Assembly (NCBI GenBank): GCA_963978895.1
Contig: CAXBUH010000065.1
Location: forward strand, 1 to 64,000
Length of the DNA stretch: 64,000 bases
Origin: Erpobdella octoculata
Taxonomy: Eukaryota; Annelida; Clitellata; Hirudinida; Erpobdellidae
Reading direction: 5' to 3'
The translations under genes were made by a program, and so were the position numbers. The notes beneath the pieces were generated by a model, which made no database searches, was not told where the DNA came from, and saw only the letters and a list, made by a program, of their open reading frames with translations. This document shows positions 12,509 to 25,910 of this stretch, in pieces (within the stretch, counting starts at the first letter, position 1; every line of letters starts with the position of its first letter).

Positions 12509-15500
12509 TTAAATTTTAGATAAAAATTTAAAAAAATTAAAATTATTTTGAACTTGTATTCTTATAGAACTGGATGCGCTGATCGCGAAAATCAAATCAG
12601 TTTTGCTCTACTAAGCACCGTTTAGGCGCTAGAACGAAAAAAAGAGTCGATAATTTGAGTGATCACAGAATAAAGTCCTTTTTGTTCTAGGACGAACCGT
12701 TTAGCCGCTAGAGCGATTTTAAGTTTTAAATAAAAATTTAAAAAAATTAAAATTATTTTGAACTTGTATTGTTATAGAACTCGATGCGCTGATCATGAAA
12801 ATCAAGTCTGTTTTGCTCTACGACGCACCGTTTAGGCGCTAGAATGAAAAAAAGAGTCGATGATTTGAGTGATCACAGAATAAGGTCCTTTTTGCTCTAG
12901 GACGAACCGTTTAGCCGCTAGAGCGATTTTAAGTTTTAGATAAAAATTTAAAAAAATTAAAATTATTTTGAACTTGTATTCTTATAGAACTGGATGCGCT
13001 GATCACGAAAATCAAGTCAGTTTTGCTCTACGACGCACCGTTTAGGCGCTAGAACGGAAGAAAGAGTCGATGAAATGAGTGATCACAGAATAAGGTCCTT
13101 TTTGCTCTAGGACGAACCGTTTAGCCGCTAGAGCGATTTTAAGTTTTAGATAAAAATTTTAAAAAATTAAAATTATTTTGAACTTGTATTCTTATAGAAC
13201 TCGATGCGCTGATCACGAAAATCAAGTCAGTATTGCTCTACGACGCACCGTTTAGGCGCTAGAACGAAAAAAAGAGTCGATGAATTGAGTGATCACAGAA
13301 TAAGGTCCTTTTTGCTCTAGGACGAACCGTTTAGCCGCTAGAGCGATTTTAAGTTTTAGAAAAAAATTTAAAAAAATTAAAATTATTTTGAACTTGTATT
13401 CTTATAGAACTCGATGCGCTGATCACGAAAATCAAGTCAGTTTTGCTCTACGAAGCACCGTTTAGGCGCTAGAACGAAAAAAGAGTCGATAATTTGAGTG
13501 ATCACAGAATAAAGTCCTTTTTGCTCTAGGACGAACCGTTTAGCCGCTAGAGCGATTTTAAGTTTTAGATAAAAATTAAAAATTTTTTTACTTGTATAAT
13601 TATAGAACTCGATGCGCTGATCACGAAAATCAAGTCAGTTTTGCTCTACGACGCACGGTTTAGGGGCTAGAACGAAAAAAAGAGTCGATAATTTGAGTGA
13701 TCACAGAATAAAGTCCTTTTTGCTCTAGGACGAACCGTTTAGCCGCTAGAGCGATTTTAAGTTTTAGATAAAAATTAAAAAAAATTAAAATTATTTTGAA
13801 CTTGTATTCTTATAGAACTCGATGCGCTGATCACGTAAATCGAGTCAGTATTGCTCTACGACGCACCGTTTAGGCGCTAGAACGAAAAAAAGAGTCGATG
13901 ATTTGAGTGATCACAGAATAAGGTCCTTTTTGCTCTAGGACGAACCGTTTAGCCGCTAGAGCGATTTTAAGTTTTAGATAAAAATTTAAAAAAATTAAAA
14001 TTATTTTGAACTTGTATTCTTATAGAACTCGATGCGCTGATCACGAAAATCAAGTCAGTATTGCTCTACGAAGCACCGTTTAGGCGCTAGAACGAAAGAA
14101 AGAGTCGATGATTTGAGTGATCACAGAATAAGGTCCTTTTTGCTCTAGGACGAACCGTTTAGCCGCTAGAGCGATTTTAAGTTTTAGATAAAAATTAAAA
14201 ATTTTTTTACTTGTATAATTATAGAACTCGATGCGCTGATCACGAAAATCAAGTCAGTTTTGCTCTACGACGCACGGTTTAGGCGCTAGAACGAAAAAAA
14301 GAGTAGATGATTTGGGTGATCTCTGAATAAGGTCCTTTTCGCTCTAGGACGAACCATTTAGCCGCTAGAGCGATTTTAAGTTTTAGATAAAAATTTAAAA
14401 AAATTAAAATTATTTTGAACTTGTATTCTTACAGAACTCGATGCGCTGATCACGAAAATCAAGTCAGTTTTGCTCTACGAAGCACCGTTTAGGCGCTAGA
14501 ACGAAAAAAAGAGTCGATGATTTGAGTGATCACAGAATAAGGTCCTTTTTGCTCTAGGACGAACCGTTTAGCCGCTAGAGCGATTTTAAGTTTTAGATAA
14601 AAATTAACTTTTTTTTTACTTGTATTCTTATAGAACTGGATGCGCTGATCGCGAAAATCAAATCAGTTTTGCTCTACTAAGCACCGTTTAGGCGCTAGAA
14701 CGAAAAAAAGAGTCGATAGTTTGAGTGATCACAGAATAAAGTCCTTTTTGCTCTAGGACGAACCGTTTAGCCGCTAGAGCGATTTTAAGTTTTAGATAAA
14801 AATTTAAAAAAATTAAAATTATTTTGAACTTGTATTCTTATAGAACTCGATGCGCTGATCACGTAAATCGAGTCAGTATTGCTCTACGACGCACCGTTTA
14901 GGCGCTAGAACGGAAAAAAGAGTCGATGATTTGAGTGATCACAGAATAAGGTCCTTTTTGCTCTAGGACGAACCGTTTAGCCGCTAGAGCGATTTTAAGT
15001 TTTAGATAAAAATTAAAATTATTTTGAACTTGTATTCTTATAGAACTCGATTAGCTGATCACGAAAATTAAGTCAGTTTTGCTCTACGACGCACCGTTTA
15101 GGCGCTAGAACGAAAAAAGAGTCGATGATTTGAGTGATCACAGAATAAGGTCCTTTTTGCTCTAGGACGAACCGTTTAGCCGCTAGAGCGATTTTAAGTT
15201 TTAGATAAAAATTAAAGTTTTTTTTTACTTGTATTCTTATAGAACTCGATGCGCTGATCACGAAAATCAAGTCAGTTTTGCTCTACGACGAACCGTTTAG
15301 GCGCTAGAACGAAAAAAAGAGTCGATGATTTGAGTGATCACAGAATAAGGTCCTTTTTGCTCTAGGTCGAACCGTTTAGCCGCTAGAGCGATTTTAAGTT
15401 TTAGATAAAAATTAAATTTTTTTTACTTGTATTCTTATAGAACTCGATGCGCTGATCACGAAAATCAAGTCAGTTTTGCTCTACGACGAACCGTTTAGGC

Positions 15501-17460
15501 GCTAGAACGAAAAAAGAGTCGATAATTTGAGTGATCACAGAATAAGGTCCTTTTTGCTCTAGGACGAACCGTTTAGCCGCTAGAGCGATTTTAAGTTTTA
15601 GATAAAAATTTAAAAAAATTAAAATTATTTTGAACTTGTATTCTTATAGAACTGGATGCGCTGATCACGAAAATCAAGTCAGTTTTGCTCTACGACGCAC
15701 CGTTTAGGCGCTAGAACGGAAGAAAGAGTCGATGAATTGAGTGATCACAGAATAAGGTCCTTTTTGCTCTAGGACGAACCGTTTAGCCGCTAGAGCGATT
15801 TTAAGTTTTAGATAAAAATTTTAAAAAATTAAAATTATTTTGAACTTGTATTCTTATAGAACTCGATGCGCTGATCACGAAAATCAAGTCAGTATTGCTC
15901 TACGACGCACCGTTTAGGCGCTAGAACGAAAAAAAGAGTCGATGAATTGAGTGATCACAGAATAAGGTCCTTTTTGCTCTAGGACGAACCGTTTAGCCGC
16001 TAGAGCGATTTTAAGTTTTAGAAAAAAATTTAAAAAAATTAAAATTATTTTGAACTTGTATTCTTATAGAACTCGATGCGCTGATCACGAAAATCAAGTC
16101 AGTTTTGCTCTACGAAGCACCGTTTAGGCGCTAGAACGAAAAAAGAGTCGATAATTTGAGTGATCACAGAATAAAGTCCTTTTTGCTCTAGGACGAACCG
16201 TTTAGCCGCTAGAGCGATTTTAAGTTTTAGATAAAAATTAAAAATTTTTTTACTTGTATAATTATAGAACTCGATGCGCTGATCACGAAAATCAAGTCAG
16301 TTTTGCTCTACGACGCACGGTTTAGGGGCTAGAACGAAAAAAAGAGTCGATAATTTGAGTGATCACAGAATAAAGTCCTTTTTGCTCTAGGACGAACCGT
16401 TTAGCCGCTAGAGCGATTTTAAGTTTTAGATAAAAATTAAAAAAAATTAAAATTATTTTGAACTTGTATTCTTATAGAACTCGATGCGCTGATCACGTAA
16501 ATCGAGTCAGTATTGCTCTACGACGCACCGTTTAGGCGCTAGAACGGAAAAAAGAGTCGATGATTTGAGTGATCACAGAATAAGGTCCTTTTTGCTCTAG
16601 GACGAACCGTTTAGCCGCTAGAGCGATTTTAAGTTTTAGATAAAAATTTAAAAAAATTAAAATTATTTTGAACTTGTATTCTTATAGAACTCGATGCGCT
16701 GATCACGAAAATCAAGTCAGTATTGCTCTACGAAGCACCGTTTAGGCGCTAGAACGAAAGAAAGAGTCGATGATTTGAGTGATCACAGAATAAGGTCCTT
16801 TTTGCTCTAGGACGAACCGTTTAGCCGCTAGAGCGATTTTAAGTTTTAGATAAAAATTAAAAATTTTTTTACTTGTATAATTATAGAACTCGATGCGCTG
16901 ATCACGAAAATCAAGTCAGTTTTGCTCTACGACGCACGGTTTAGGCGCTAGAACGAAAAAAAGAGTAGATGATTTGGGTGATCTCTGAATAAGGTCCTTT
17001 TCGCTCTAGGACGAACCATTTAGCCGCTAGAGCGATTTTAAGTTTTAGATAAAAATTTAAAAAAATTAAAATTATTTTGAACTTGTATTCTTACAGAACT
17101 CGATGCGCTGATCACGAAAATCAAGTCAGTTTTGCTCTACGAAGCACCGTTTAGGCGCTAGAACGAAAAAAGAGTCGATGATTTGAGTGATCACAGAATA
17201 AGGTCCTTTTTGCTCTAGGACGAACCGTTTAGCCGCTAGAGCGATTTTAAGTTTTAGATAAAAATTAACTTTTTTTTTACTTGTATTCTTATAGAACTGG
17301 ATGCGCTGATCGCGAAAATCAAATCAGTTTTGCTCTACTAAGCACCGTTTAGGCGCTAGAACGAAAAAAAGAGTCGATAGTTTGAGTGATCACAGAATAA
17401 AGTCCTTTTTGCTCTAGGACGAACCGTTTAGCCGCTAGAGCGATTTTAAGTTTTAGATAA

Positions 17461-20400
17461 AAATTTAAAAAAATTAAAATTATTTTGAACTTGTATTCTT
17501 ATAGAACTCGATGCGCTGATCACGTAAATCGAGTCAGTATTGCTCTACGACGCACCGTTTAGGCGCTAGAACGGAAAAAAGAGTCGATGATTTGAGTGAT
17601 CACAGAATAAGGTCCTTTTTGCTCTAGGACGAACCGTTTAGCCGCTAGAGCGATTTTAAGTTTTAGATAAAAATTAAAATTATTTTGAACTTGTATTCTT
17701 ATAGAACTCGATTAGCTGATCACGAAAATTAAGTCAGTTTTGCTCTACGACGCACCGTTTAGGCGCTAGAACGAAAAAAGAGTCGATGATTTGAGTGATC
17801 ACAGAATAAGGTCCTTTTTGCTCTAGGACGAACCGTTTAGCCGCTAGAGCGATTTTAAGTTTTAGATAAAAATTAAAGTTTTTTTTTACTTGTATTCTTA
17901 TAGAAATCGATGCGCTGATCACGAAAATCAAGTCAGTTTTGCTCTACGACGAACCGTTTAGGCGCTAGAACGAAAAAAAGAGTCGATGATTTGAGTGATC
18001 ACAGAATAAGGTCCTTTTTGCTCTAGGTCGAACCGTTTAGCCGCTAGAGCGATTTTAAGTTTTAGATAAAAATTAAATTTTTTTTACTTGTATTCTTATA
18101 GAACTCGATGCGCTGATCACGAAAATCAAGTCAGTTTTGCTCTACGACGAACCGTTTAGGCGCTAGAACGAAAAAAGAGTCGATAATTTGAGTGATCACA
18201 GAATAAGGTCCTTTTTGCTCTAGGACGAACCGTTTAGCCGCTAGAGCGATTTTAAGTTTTAGATAAAAATTTAAAAAAATTAAAATTATTTTGAACTTGT
18301 ATTCTTATAGAACTGGATGCGCTGATCACGAAAATCAAGTCAGTTTTGCTCTACGACGCACCGTTTAGGCGCTAGAACGGAAGAAAGAGTCGATGAATTG
18401 AGTGATCACAGAATAAGGTCCTTTTTGCTCTAGGACGAACCGTTTAGCCGCTAGAGCGATTTTAAGTTTTAGATAAAAATTTTAAAAAATTAAAATTATT
18501 TTGAACTTGTATTCTTATAGAACTCGATGCGCTGATCACGAAAATCAAGTCAGTATTGCTCTACGACGCACCGTTTAGGCGCTAGAACGAAAAAAAGAGT
18601 CGATGAATTGAGTGATCACAGAATAAGGTCCTTTTTGCTCTAGGACGAACCGTTTAGCCGCTAGAGCGATTTTAAGTTTTAAATAAAAATTTAAAAAAAT
18701 TAAAATTATTTTGAACTTGTATTGTTATAGAACTCGATGCGCTGATCATGAAAATCAAGTCTGTTTTGCTCTACGACGCACCGTTTAGGCGTTAGAATGA
18801 AAAAAAGAGTCGATGATTTGAGTGATCACAGAATAAGGTCCTTTTTGCTCTAGGACGAACCGTTTAGCCGCTAGAGCGATTTTAAGTTTTAGATAAAAAT
18901 TTAAAAAAATTAAAATTATTTTGAACTTGTATTCTTATAGAACTGGATGCGCTGATCACGAAAATCAAGTCAGTTTTGCTCTACGACGCACCGTTTAGGC
19001 GCTAGAACGGAAGAAAGAGTCGATGAATTGAGTGATCACAGAATAAGGTCCTTTTTGCTCTAGGACGAACCGTTTAGCCGCTAGAGCGATTTTAAGTTTT
19101 AGATAAAAATTTTAAAAAATTAAAATTATTTTGAACTTGTATTCTTATAGAACTGGATGCGCTGATCACGAAAATCAAGTCAGTTTTGCTCTACGACGCA
19201 CCGTTTAGGCGCTAGAACGGAAGAAAGAGTCGATGAATTGAGTGATCACAGAATAAGGTCCTTTTTGCTCTAGGACGAACCGTTTAGCCGCTAGAGCGAT
19301 TTTAAGTTTTAGATAAAAATTAAAAATTTTTTTACTTGTATAATTATAGAACTCGATGCGCTGATCACGAAAATCAAGTCAGTTTTGCTCTACGACGCAC
19401 GGTTTAGGCGCTAGAACGAAAAAAAGAGTAGATGATTTGGGTGATCTCTGAATAAGGTCCTTTTCGCTCTAGGACGAACCATTTAGCCGCTAGAGCGATT
19501 TTAAGTTTTAGATAAAAATTTAAAAAAATTAAAATTATTTTGAACTTGTATTCTTACAGAACTCGATGCGCTGATCACGAAAATCAAGTCAGTTTTGCTC
19601 TACGAAGCACCGTTTAGGCGCTAGAACGAAAAAAGAGTCGATGATTTGAGTGATCACAGAATAAGGTCCTTTTTGCTCTAGGACGAACCGTTTAGCCGCT
19701 AGAGCGATTTTAAGTTTTAGATAAAAATTTAAAAAAATTAAAATTATTTTGAACTTGTATTCTTATAGAACTCGATGCGCTGATCACGTAAATCGAGTCA
19801 GTATTGCTCTACGACGCACCGTTTAGGCGCTAGAACGGAAAAAAGAGTCGATGATTTGAGTGATCACAGAATAAGGTCCTTTTTGCTCTAGGACGAACCG
19901 TTTAGCCGCTAGAGCGATTTTAAGTTTTAGATAAAAATTAAAATTATTTTGAACTTGTATTCTTATAGAACTCGATTAGCTGATCACGAAAATTAAGTCA
20001 GTTTTGCTCTACGACGCACCGTTTAGGCGCTAGAACGAAAAAAGAGTCGATGATTTGAGTGATCACAGAATAAGGTCCTTTTTGCTCTAGGACGAACCGT
20101 TTAGCCGCTAGAGCGATTTTAAGTTTTAGATAAAAATTAAAGTTTTTTTTTACTTGTATTCTTATAGAACTCGATGCGCTGATCACGAAAATCAAGTCAG
20201 TTTTGCTCTACGACGAACCGTTTAGGCGCTAGAACGGAAAAAAGAGTCGATGATTTGAGTGATCACAGAATAAGGTCCTTTTTGCTCTAGGTCGAACCGT
20301 TTAGCCGCTAGAGCGATTTTAAGTTTTAGATAAAAATTAAATTTTTTTTACTTGTATTCTTATAGAACTCGATGCGCTGATCACGAAAATCAAGTCAGTT

Positions 20401-23400
20401 TTGCTCTACGACGAACCGTTTAGGCGCTAGAACGAAAAAAGAGTCGATAATTTGAGTGATCACAGAATAAGGTCCTTTTTGCTCTAGGACGAACCGTTTA
20501 GCCGCTAGAGCGATTTTAAGTTTTAGATAAAAATTTAAAAAAATTAAAATTATTTTGAACTTGTATTCTTATAGAACTGGATGCGCTGATCACGAAAATC
20601 AAGTCAGTTTTGCTCTACGACGCACCGTTTAGGCGCTAGAACGGAAGAAAGAGTCGATGAATTGAGTGATCACAGAATAAGGTCCTTTTTGCTCTAGGAC
20701 GAACCGTTTAGCCGCTAGAGCGATTTTAAGTTTTAGATAAAAATTTTAAAAAATTAAAATTATTTTGAACTTGTATTCTTATAGAACTCGATGCGCTGAT
20801 CACGAAAATCAAGTCAGTATTGCTCTACGACGCACCGTTTAGGCGCTAGAACGAAAGAAAGAGTCGATGAATTGAGTGATCACAGAATAAGGTCCTTTTT
20901 GCTCTAGGACGAACCGTTTAGCCGCTAGAGCGATTTTAAGTTTTAAATAAAAATTTAAAAAAATTAAAATTATTTTGAACTTGTATTGTTATAGAACTCG
21001 ATGCGCTGATCATGAAAATCAAGTCTGTTTTGCTCTACGACGCACCGTTTAGGCGTTAGAATGGAAAAAAGAGTCGATGATTTGAGTGATCACAGAATAA
21101 GGTCCTTTTTGCTCTAGGACGAACCGTTTAGCCGCTAGAGCGATTTTAAGTTTTAGATAAAAATTTAAAAAAATTAAAATTATTTTGAACTTGTATTCTT
21201 ATAGAACTGGATGCGCTGATCACGAAAATCAAGTCAGTTTTGCTCTACGACGCACCGTTTAGGCGCTAGAACGGAAGAAAGAGTCGATGAATTGAGTGAT
21301 CACAGAATAAGGTCCTTTTTGCTCTAGGACGAACCGTTTAGCCGCTAGAGCGATTTTAAGTTTTAGATAAAAATTTTAAAAAATTAAAATTATTTTGAAC
21401 TTGTATTCTTATAGAACTCGATGCGCTGATCACGAAAATCAAGTCAGTATTGCTCTACGACGCACCGTTTAGGCGCTAGAACGAAAAAAAGAGTCGATGA
21501 ATTGAGTGATCACAGAATAAGGTCCTTTTTGCTCTAGGACGAACCGTTTAGCCGCTAGAGCGATTTTAAGTTTTAGAAAAAAATTTAAAAAAATTAAAAT
21601 TATTTTGAACTTGTATTCTTATAGAACTCGATGCGCTGATCACGTAAATCGAGTCAGTATTGCTCTACGACGCACCGTTTAGGCGCTAGAACGGAAAAAA
21701 GAGTCGATGATTTGAGTGATCACAGAATAAGGTCCTTTTTGCTCTAGGACGAACCGTTTAGCCGCTAGAGCGATTTTAAGTTTTAGATAAAAATTAAAAT
21801 TATTTTGAACTTGTATTCTTATAGAACTCGATTAGCTGATCACGAAAATTAAGTCAGTTTTGCTCTACGACGCACCGTTTAGGCGCTAGAACGAAAAAAG
21901 AGTCGATGATTTGAGTGATCACAGAATAAGGTCCTTTTTGCTCTAGGACGAACCGTTTAGCCGCTAGAGCGATTTTAAGTTTTAGATAAAAATTAAAGTT
22001 TTTTTTTACTTGTATTCTTATAGAACTCGATGCGCTGATCACGAAAATCAAGTCAGTTTTGCTCTACGACGAACCGTTTAGGCGCTAGAACGAAAAAAAG
22101 AGTCGATGATTTGAGTGATCACAGAATAAGGTCCTTTTTGCTCTAGGTCGAACCGTTTAGCCGCTAGAGCGATTTTAAGTTTTAGATAAAAATTAAATTT
22201 TTTTTACTTGTATTCTTATAGAACTCGATGCGCTGATCACGAAAATCAAGTCAGTTTTGCTCTACGACGAACCGTTTAGGCGCTAGAACGAAAAAAGAGT
22301 CGATAATTTGAGTGATCACAGAATAAGGTCCTTTTTGCTCTAGGACGAACCGTTTAGCCGCTAGAGCGATTTTAAGTTTTAGATAAAAATTTAAAAAAAT
22401 TAAAATTATATTGAACTTGTATTCTTATAGAACTGGATGCGCTGATCACGAAAATCAAGTCAGTTTTGCTCTACGACGCACCGTTTAGGCGCTAGAACGG
22501 AAGAAAGAGTCGATGAATTGAGTGATCACAGAATAAGGTCCTTTTTGCTCTAGGACGAACCGTTTAGCCGCTAGAGCGATTTTAAGTTTTAGATAAAAAT
22601 TTTAAAAAATTAAAATTATTTTGAACTTGTATTCTTATAGAACTCGATGCGCTGATCACGAAAATCAAGTCAGTATTGCTCTACGACGCACCGTTTAGGC
22701 GCTAGAACGAAAAAAAGAGTCGATGAATTGAGTGATCACAGAATAAGGTCCTTTTTGCTCTAGGACGAACCGTTTAGCCGCTAGAGCGATTTTAAGTTTT
22801 AAATAAAAATTTAAAAAAATTAAAATTATTTTGAACTTGTATTGTTATAGAACTCGATGCGCTGATCATGAAAATCAAGTCTGTTTTGCTCTACGACGCA
22901 CCGTTTAGGCGTTAGAATGAAAAAAAGAGTCGATGATTTGAGTGATCACAGAATAAGGTCCTTTTTGCTCTAGGACGAACCGTTTAGCCGCTAGAGCGAT
23001 TTTAAGTTTTAGATAAAAATTTAAAAAAATTAAAATTATTTTGAACTTGTATTCTTATAGAACTGGATGCGCTGATCACGAAAATCAAGTCAGTTTTGCT
23101 CTACGACGCACCGTTTAGGCGCTAGAACGGAAGAAAGAGTCGATGAATTGAGTGATCACAGAATAAGGTCCTTTTTGCTCTAGGACGAACCGTTTAGCCG
23201 CTAGAGCGATTTTAAGTTTTAGATAAAAATTTTAAAAAATTAAAATTATTTTGAACTTGTATTCTTATAGAACTGGATGCGCTGATCACGAAAATCAAGT
23301 CAGTTTTGCTCTACGACGCACCGTTTAGGCGCTAGAACGGAAGAAAGAGTCGATGAATTGAGTGATCACAGAATAAGGTCCTTTTTGCTCTAGGACGAAC

Positions 23401-25910
23401 CGTTTAGCCGCTAGAGCGATTTTAAGTTTTAGATAAAAATTAAAAATTTTTTTACTTGTATAATTATAGAACTCGATGCGCTGATCACGAAAATCAAGTC
23501 AGTTTTGCTCTACGACGCACGGTTTAGGCGCTAGAACGAAAAAAAGAGTAGATGATTTGGGTGATCTCTGAATAAGGTCCTTTTCGCTCTAGGACGAACC
23601 ATTTAGCCGCTAGAGCGATTTTAAGTTTTAGATAAAAATTTTAAAAAATTAAAATTATTTTGAACTTGTATTCTTACAGAACTCGATGCGCTGATCACGA
23701 AAATCAAGTCAGTTTTGCTCAACGAAGCACCGTTTAGGCGCTAGAACGAAAAAAGAGTCGATGATTTGAGTGATCACAGAATAAGGTCCTTTTTGCTCTA
23801 GGACGAACCGTTTAGCCGCTAGAGCGATTTTAAGTTTTAGATAAAAATTTAAAAAAATTAAAATTATTTTGAACTTGTATTCTTATAGAACTCGATGCGC
23901 TGATCACGTAAATCGAGTCAGTATTGCTCTACGACGCACCGTTTAGGCGCTAGAACGGAAAAAAGAGTCGATGATTTGAGTGATCACAGAATAAGGTCCT
24001 TTTTGCTCTAGGACGAACCGTTTAGCCGCTAGAGCGATTTTAAGTTTTAGATAAAAATTAAAATTATTTTGAACTTGTATTCTTATAGAACTCGATTAGC
24101 TGATCACGAAAATTAAGTCAGTTTTGCTCTACGACGCACCGTTTAGGCGCTAGAACGAAAAAAGAGTCGATGATTTGAGTGATCACAGAATAAGGTCCTT
24201 TTTGCTCTAGGACGAACCGTTTAGCCGCTAGAGCGATTTTAAGTTTTAGATAAAAATTAAAGTTTTTTTTTACTTGTATTCTTATAGAACTCGATGCGCT
24301 GATCACGAAAATCAAGTCAGTTTTGCTCTACGACGAACCGTTTAGGCGCTAGAACGAAAAAAAGAGTCGATGATTTGAGTGATCACAGAATAAGGTCCTT
24401 TTTGCTCTAGGTCGAACCGTTTAGCCGCTAGAGCGATTTTAAGTTTTAGATAAAAATTAAATTTTTTTTACTTGTATTCTTATAGAACTCGATGCGCTGA
24501 TCACGAAAATCAAGTCAGTTTTGCTCTACGACGAACCGTTTAGGCGCTAGAACGAAAAAAGAGTCGATAATTTGAGTGATCACAGAATAAGGTCCTTTTT
24601 GCTCTAGGACGAACCGTTTAGCCGCTAGAGCGATTTTAAGTTTTAGATAAAAATTTAAAAAAATTAAAATTATTTTGAACTTGTATTCTTATAGAACTGG
24701 ATGCGCTGATCACGAAAATCAAGTCAGTTTTGCTCTACGACGCACCGTTTAGGCGCTAGAACGGAAGAAAGAGTCGATGAATTGAGTGATCACAGAATAA
24801 GGTCCTTTTTGCTCTAGGACGAACCGTTTAGCCGCTAGAGCGATTTTAAGTTTTAGATAAAAATTTTAAAAAATTAAAATTATTTTGAACTTGTATTCTT
24901 ATAGAACTCGATGCGCTGATCACGAAAATCAAGTCAGTATTGCTCTACGACGCACCGTTTAGGCGCTAGAACGAAAAAAAGAGTCGATGAATTGAGTGAT
25001 CACAGAATAAGGTCCTTTTTGCTCTAGGACGAACCGTTTAGCCGCTAGAGCGATTTTAAGTTTTAAATAAAAATTTAAAAAAATTAAAATTATTTTGAAC
25101 TTGTATTGTTATAGAACTCGATGCGCTGATCATGAAAATCAAGTCTGTTTTGCTCTACGACGCACCCTTTAGGCGTTAGAATGAAAAAAAGAGTCGATGA
25201 TTTGAGTGATCACAGAATAAGGTCCTTTTTGCTCTAGGACGAACCGTTTAGCCGCTAGAGCGATTTTAAGTTTTAAATAAAAATTTAAAAAAATTAAAAT
25301 TATTTTGAACTTGTATTGTTATAGAACTCGATGCGCTGATCATGAAAATCAAGTCTGTTTTGCTCTACGACGCACCCTTTAGGCGTTAGAATGAAAAAAA
25401 GAGTCGATGATTTGAGTGATCACAGAATAAGGTCCTTTTTGCTCTAGGACGAACCGTTTAGCCGCTAGAGCGATTTTAAGTTTTAGATAAAAATTTAAAA
25501 AAATTAAAATTATTTTGAACTTGTATTCTTATAGAACTGGATGCGCTGATCACGAAAATCAAGTCAGTTTTGCTCTACGACGCACCGTTTAGGCGCTAGA
25601 ACGGAAGAAAGAGTCGATGAATTGAGTGATCACAGAATAAGGTCCTTTTTGCTCTAGGACGAACCGTTTAGCCGCTAGAGCGATTTTAAGTTTTAGATAA
25701 AAATTTTAAAAAATTAAAATTATTTTGAACTTGTATTCTTATAGAACTCGATGCGCTGATCACGAAAATCAAGTCAGTATTGCTCTACGACGCACCGTTT
25801 AGGCGCTAGAACGAAAAAAAGAGTCGATGAATTGAGTGATCACAGAATAAGGTCCTTTTTGCTCTAGGACGAACCGTTTAGCCGCTAGAGCGATTTTAAG
25901 TTTTAGAAAA
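17461..25910. repeat. Higher-order repeat, 4,120-bp unit, two copies
   Basis: Marker variants repeat at a 4,120-bp offset: the GATTAGCTGATCACG monomers near 17711 and 21831 and again near 19975 and 24095, and AAATAAAAAT at 18681 and 22801. The second copy is longer by one monomer because of the duplication at 25061-25480. Related material recurs near 34.2-37.5 kb, including a private ATTATATTGAAC variant found at about 22405 and 36265. Boundaries are approximate. Confidence 0.75.
25061..25480. repeat. Recent duplication of a single satellite monomer
   Basis: Two adjacent 210-bp monomers (25061-25270 and 25271-25480) read as identical. Both carry CGCACCCTTTAGGCG, where nearly all other monomers have CGCACCGTTTAGGCG. 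A shared private variant in neighbours marks a recent one-monomer duplication inside the second 4,120-bp block. Confidence 0.85.

Noticed and set aside
15073..15270. Recurring 65-codon minus-strand frame in the satellite (also at 17734, 19998, 21854, 24118 and 35716)
   Set aside because: It is an open stretch across one monomer variant, repeats only because the block is duplicated, and shows no protein-like features. Most monomers have stops in this frame.
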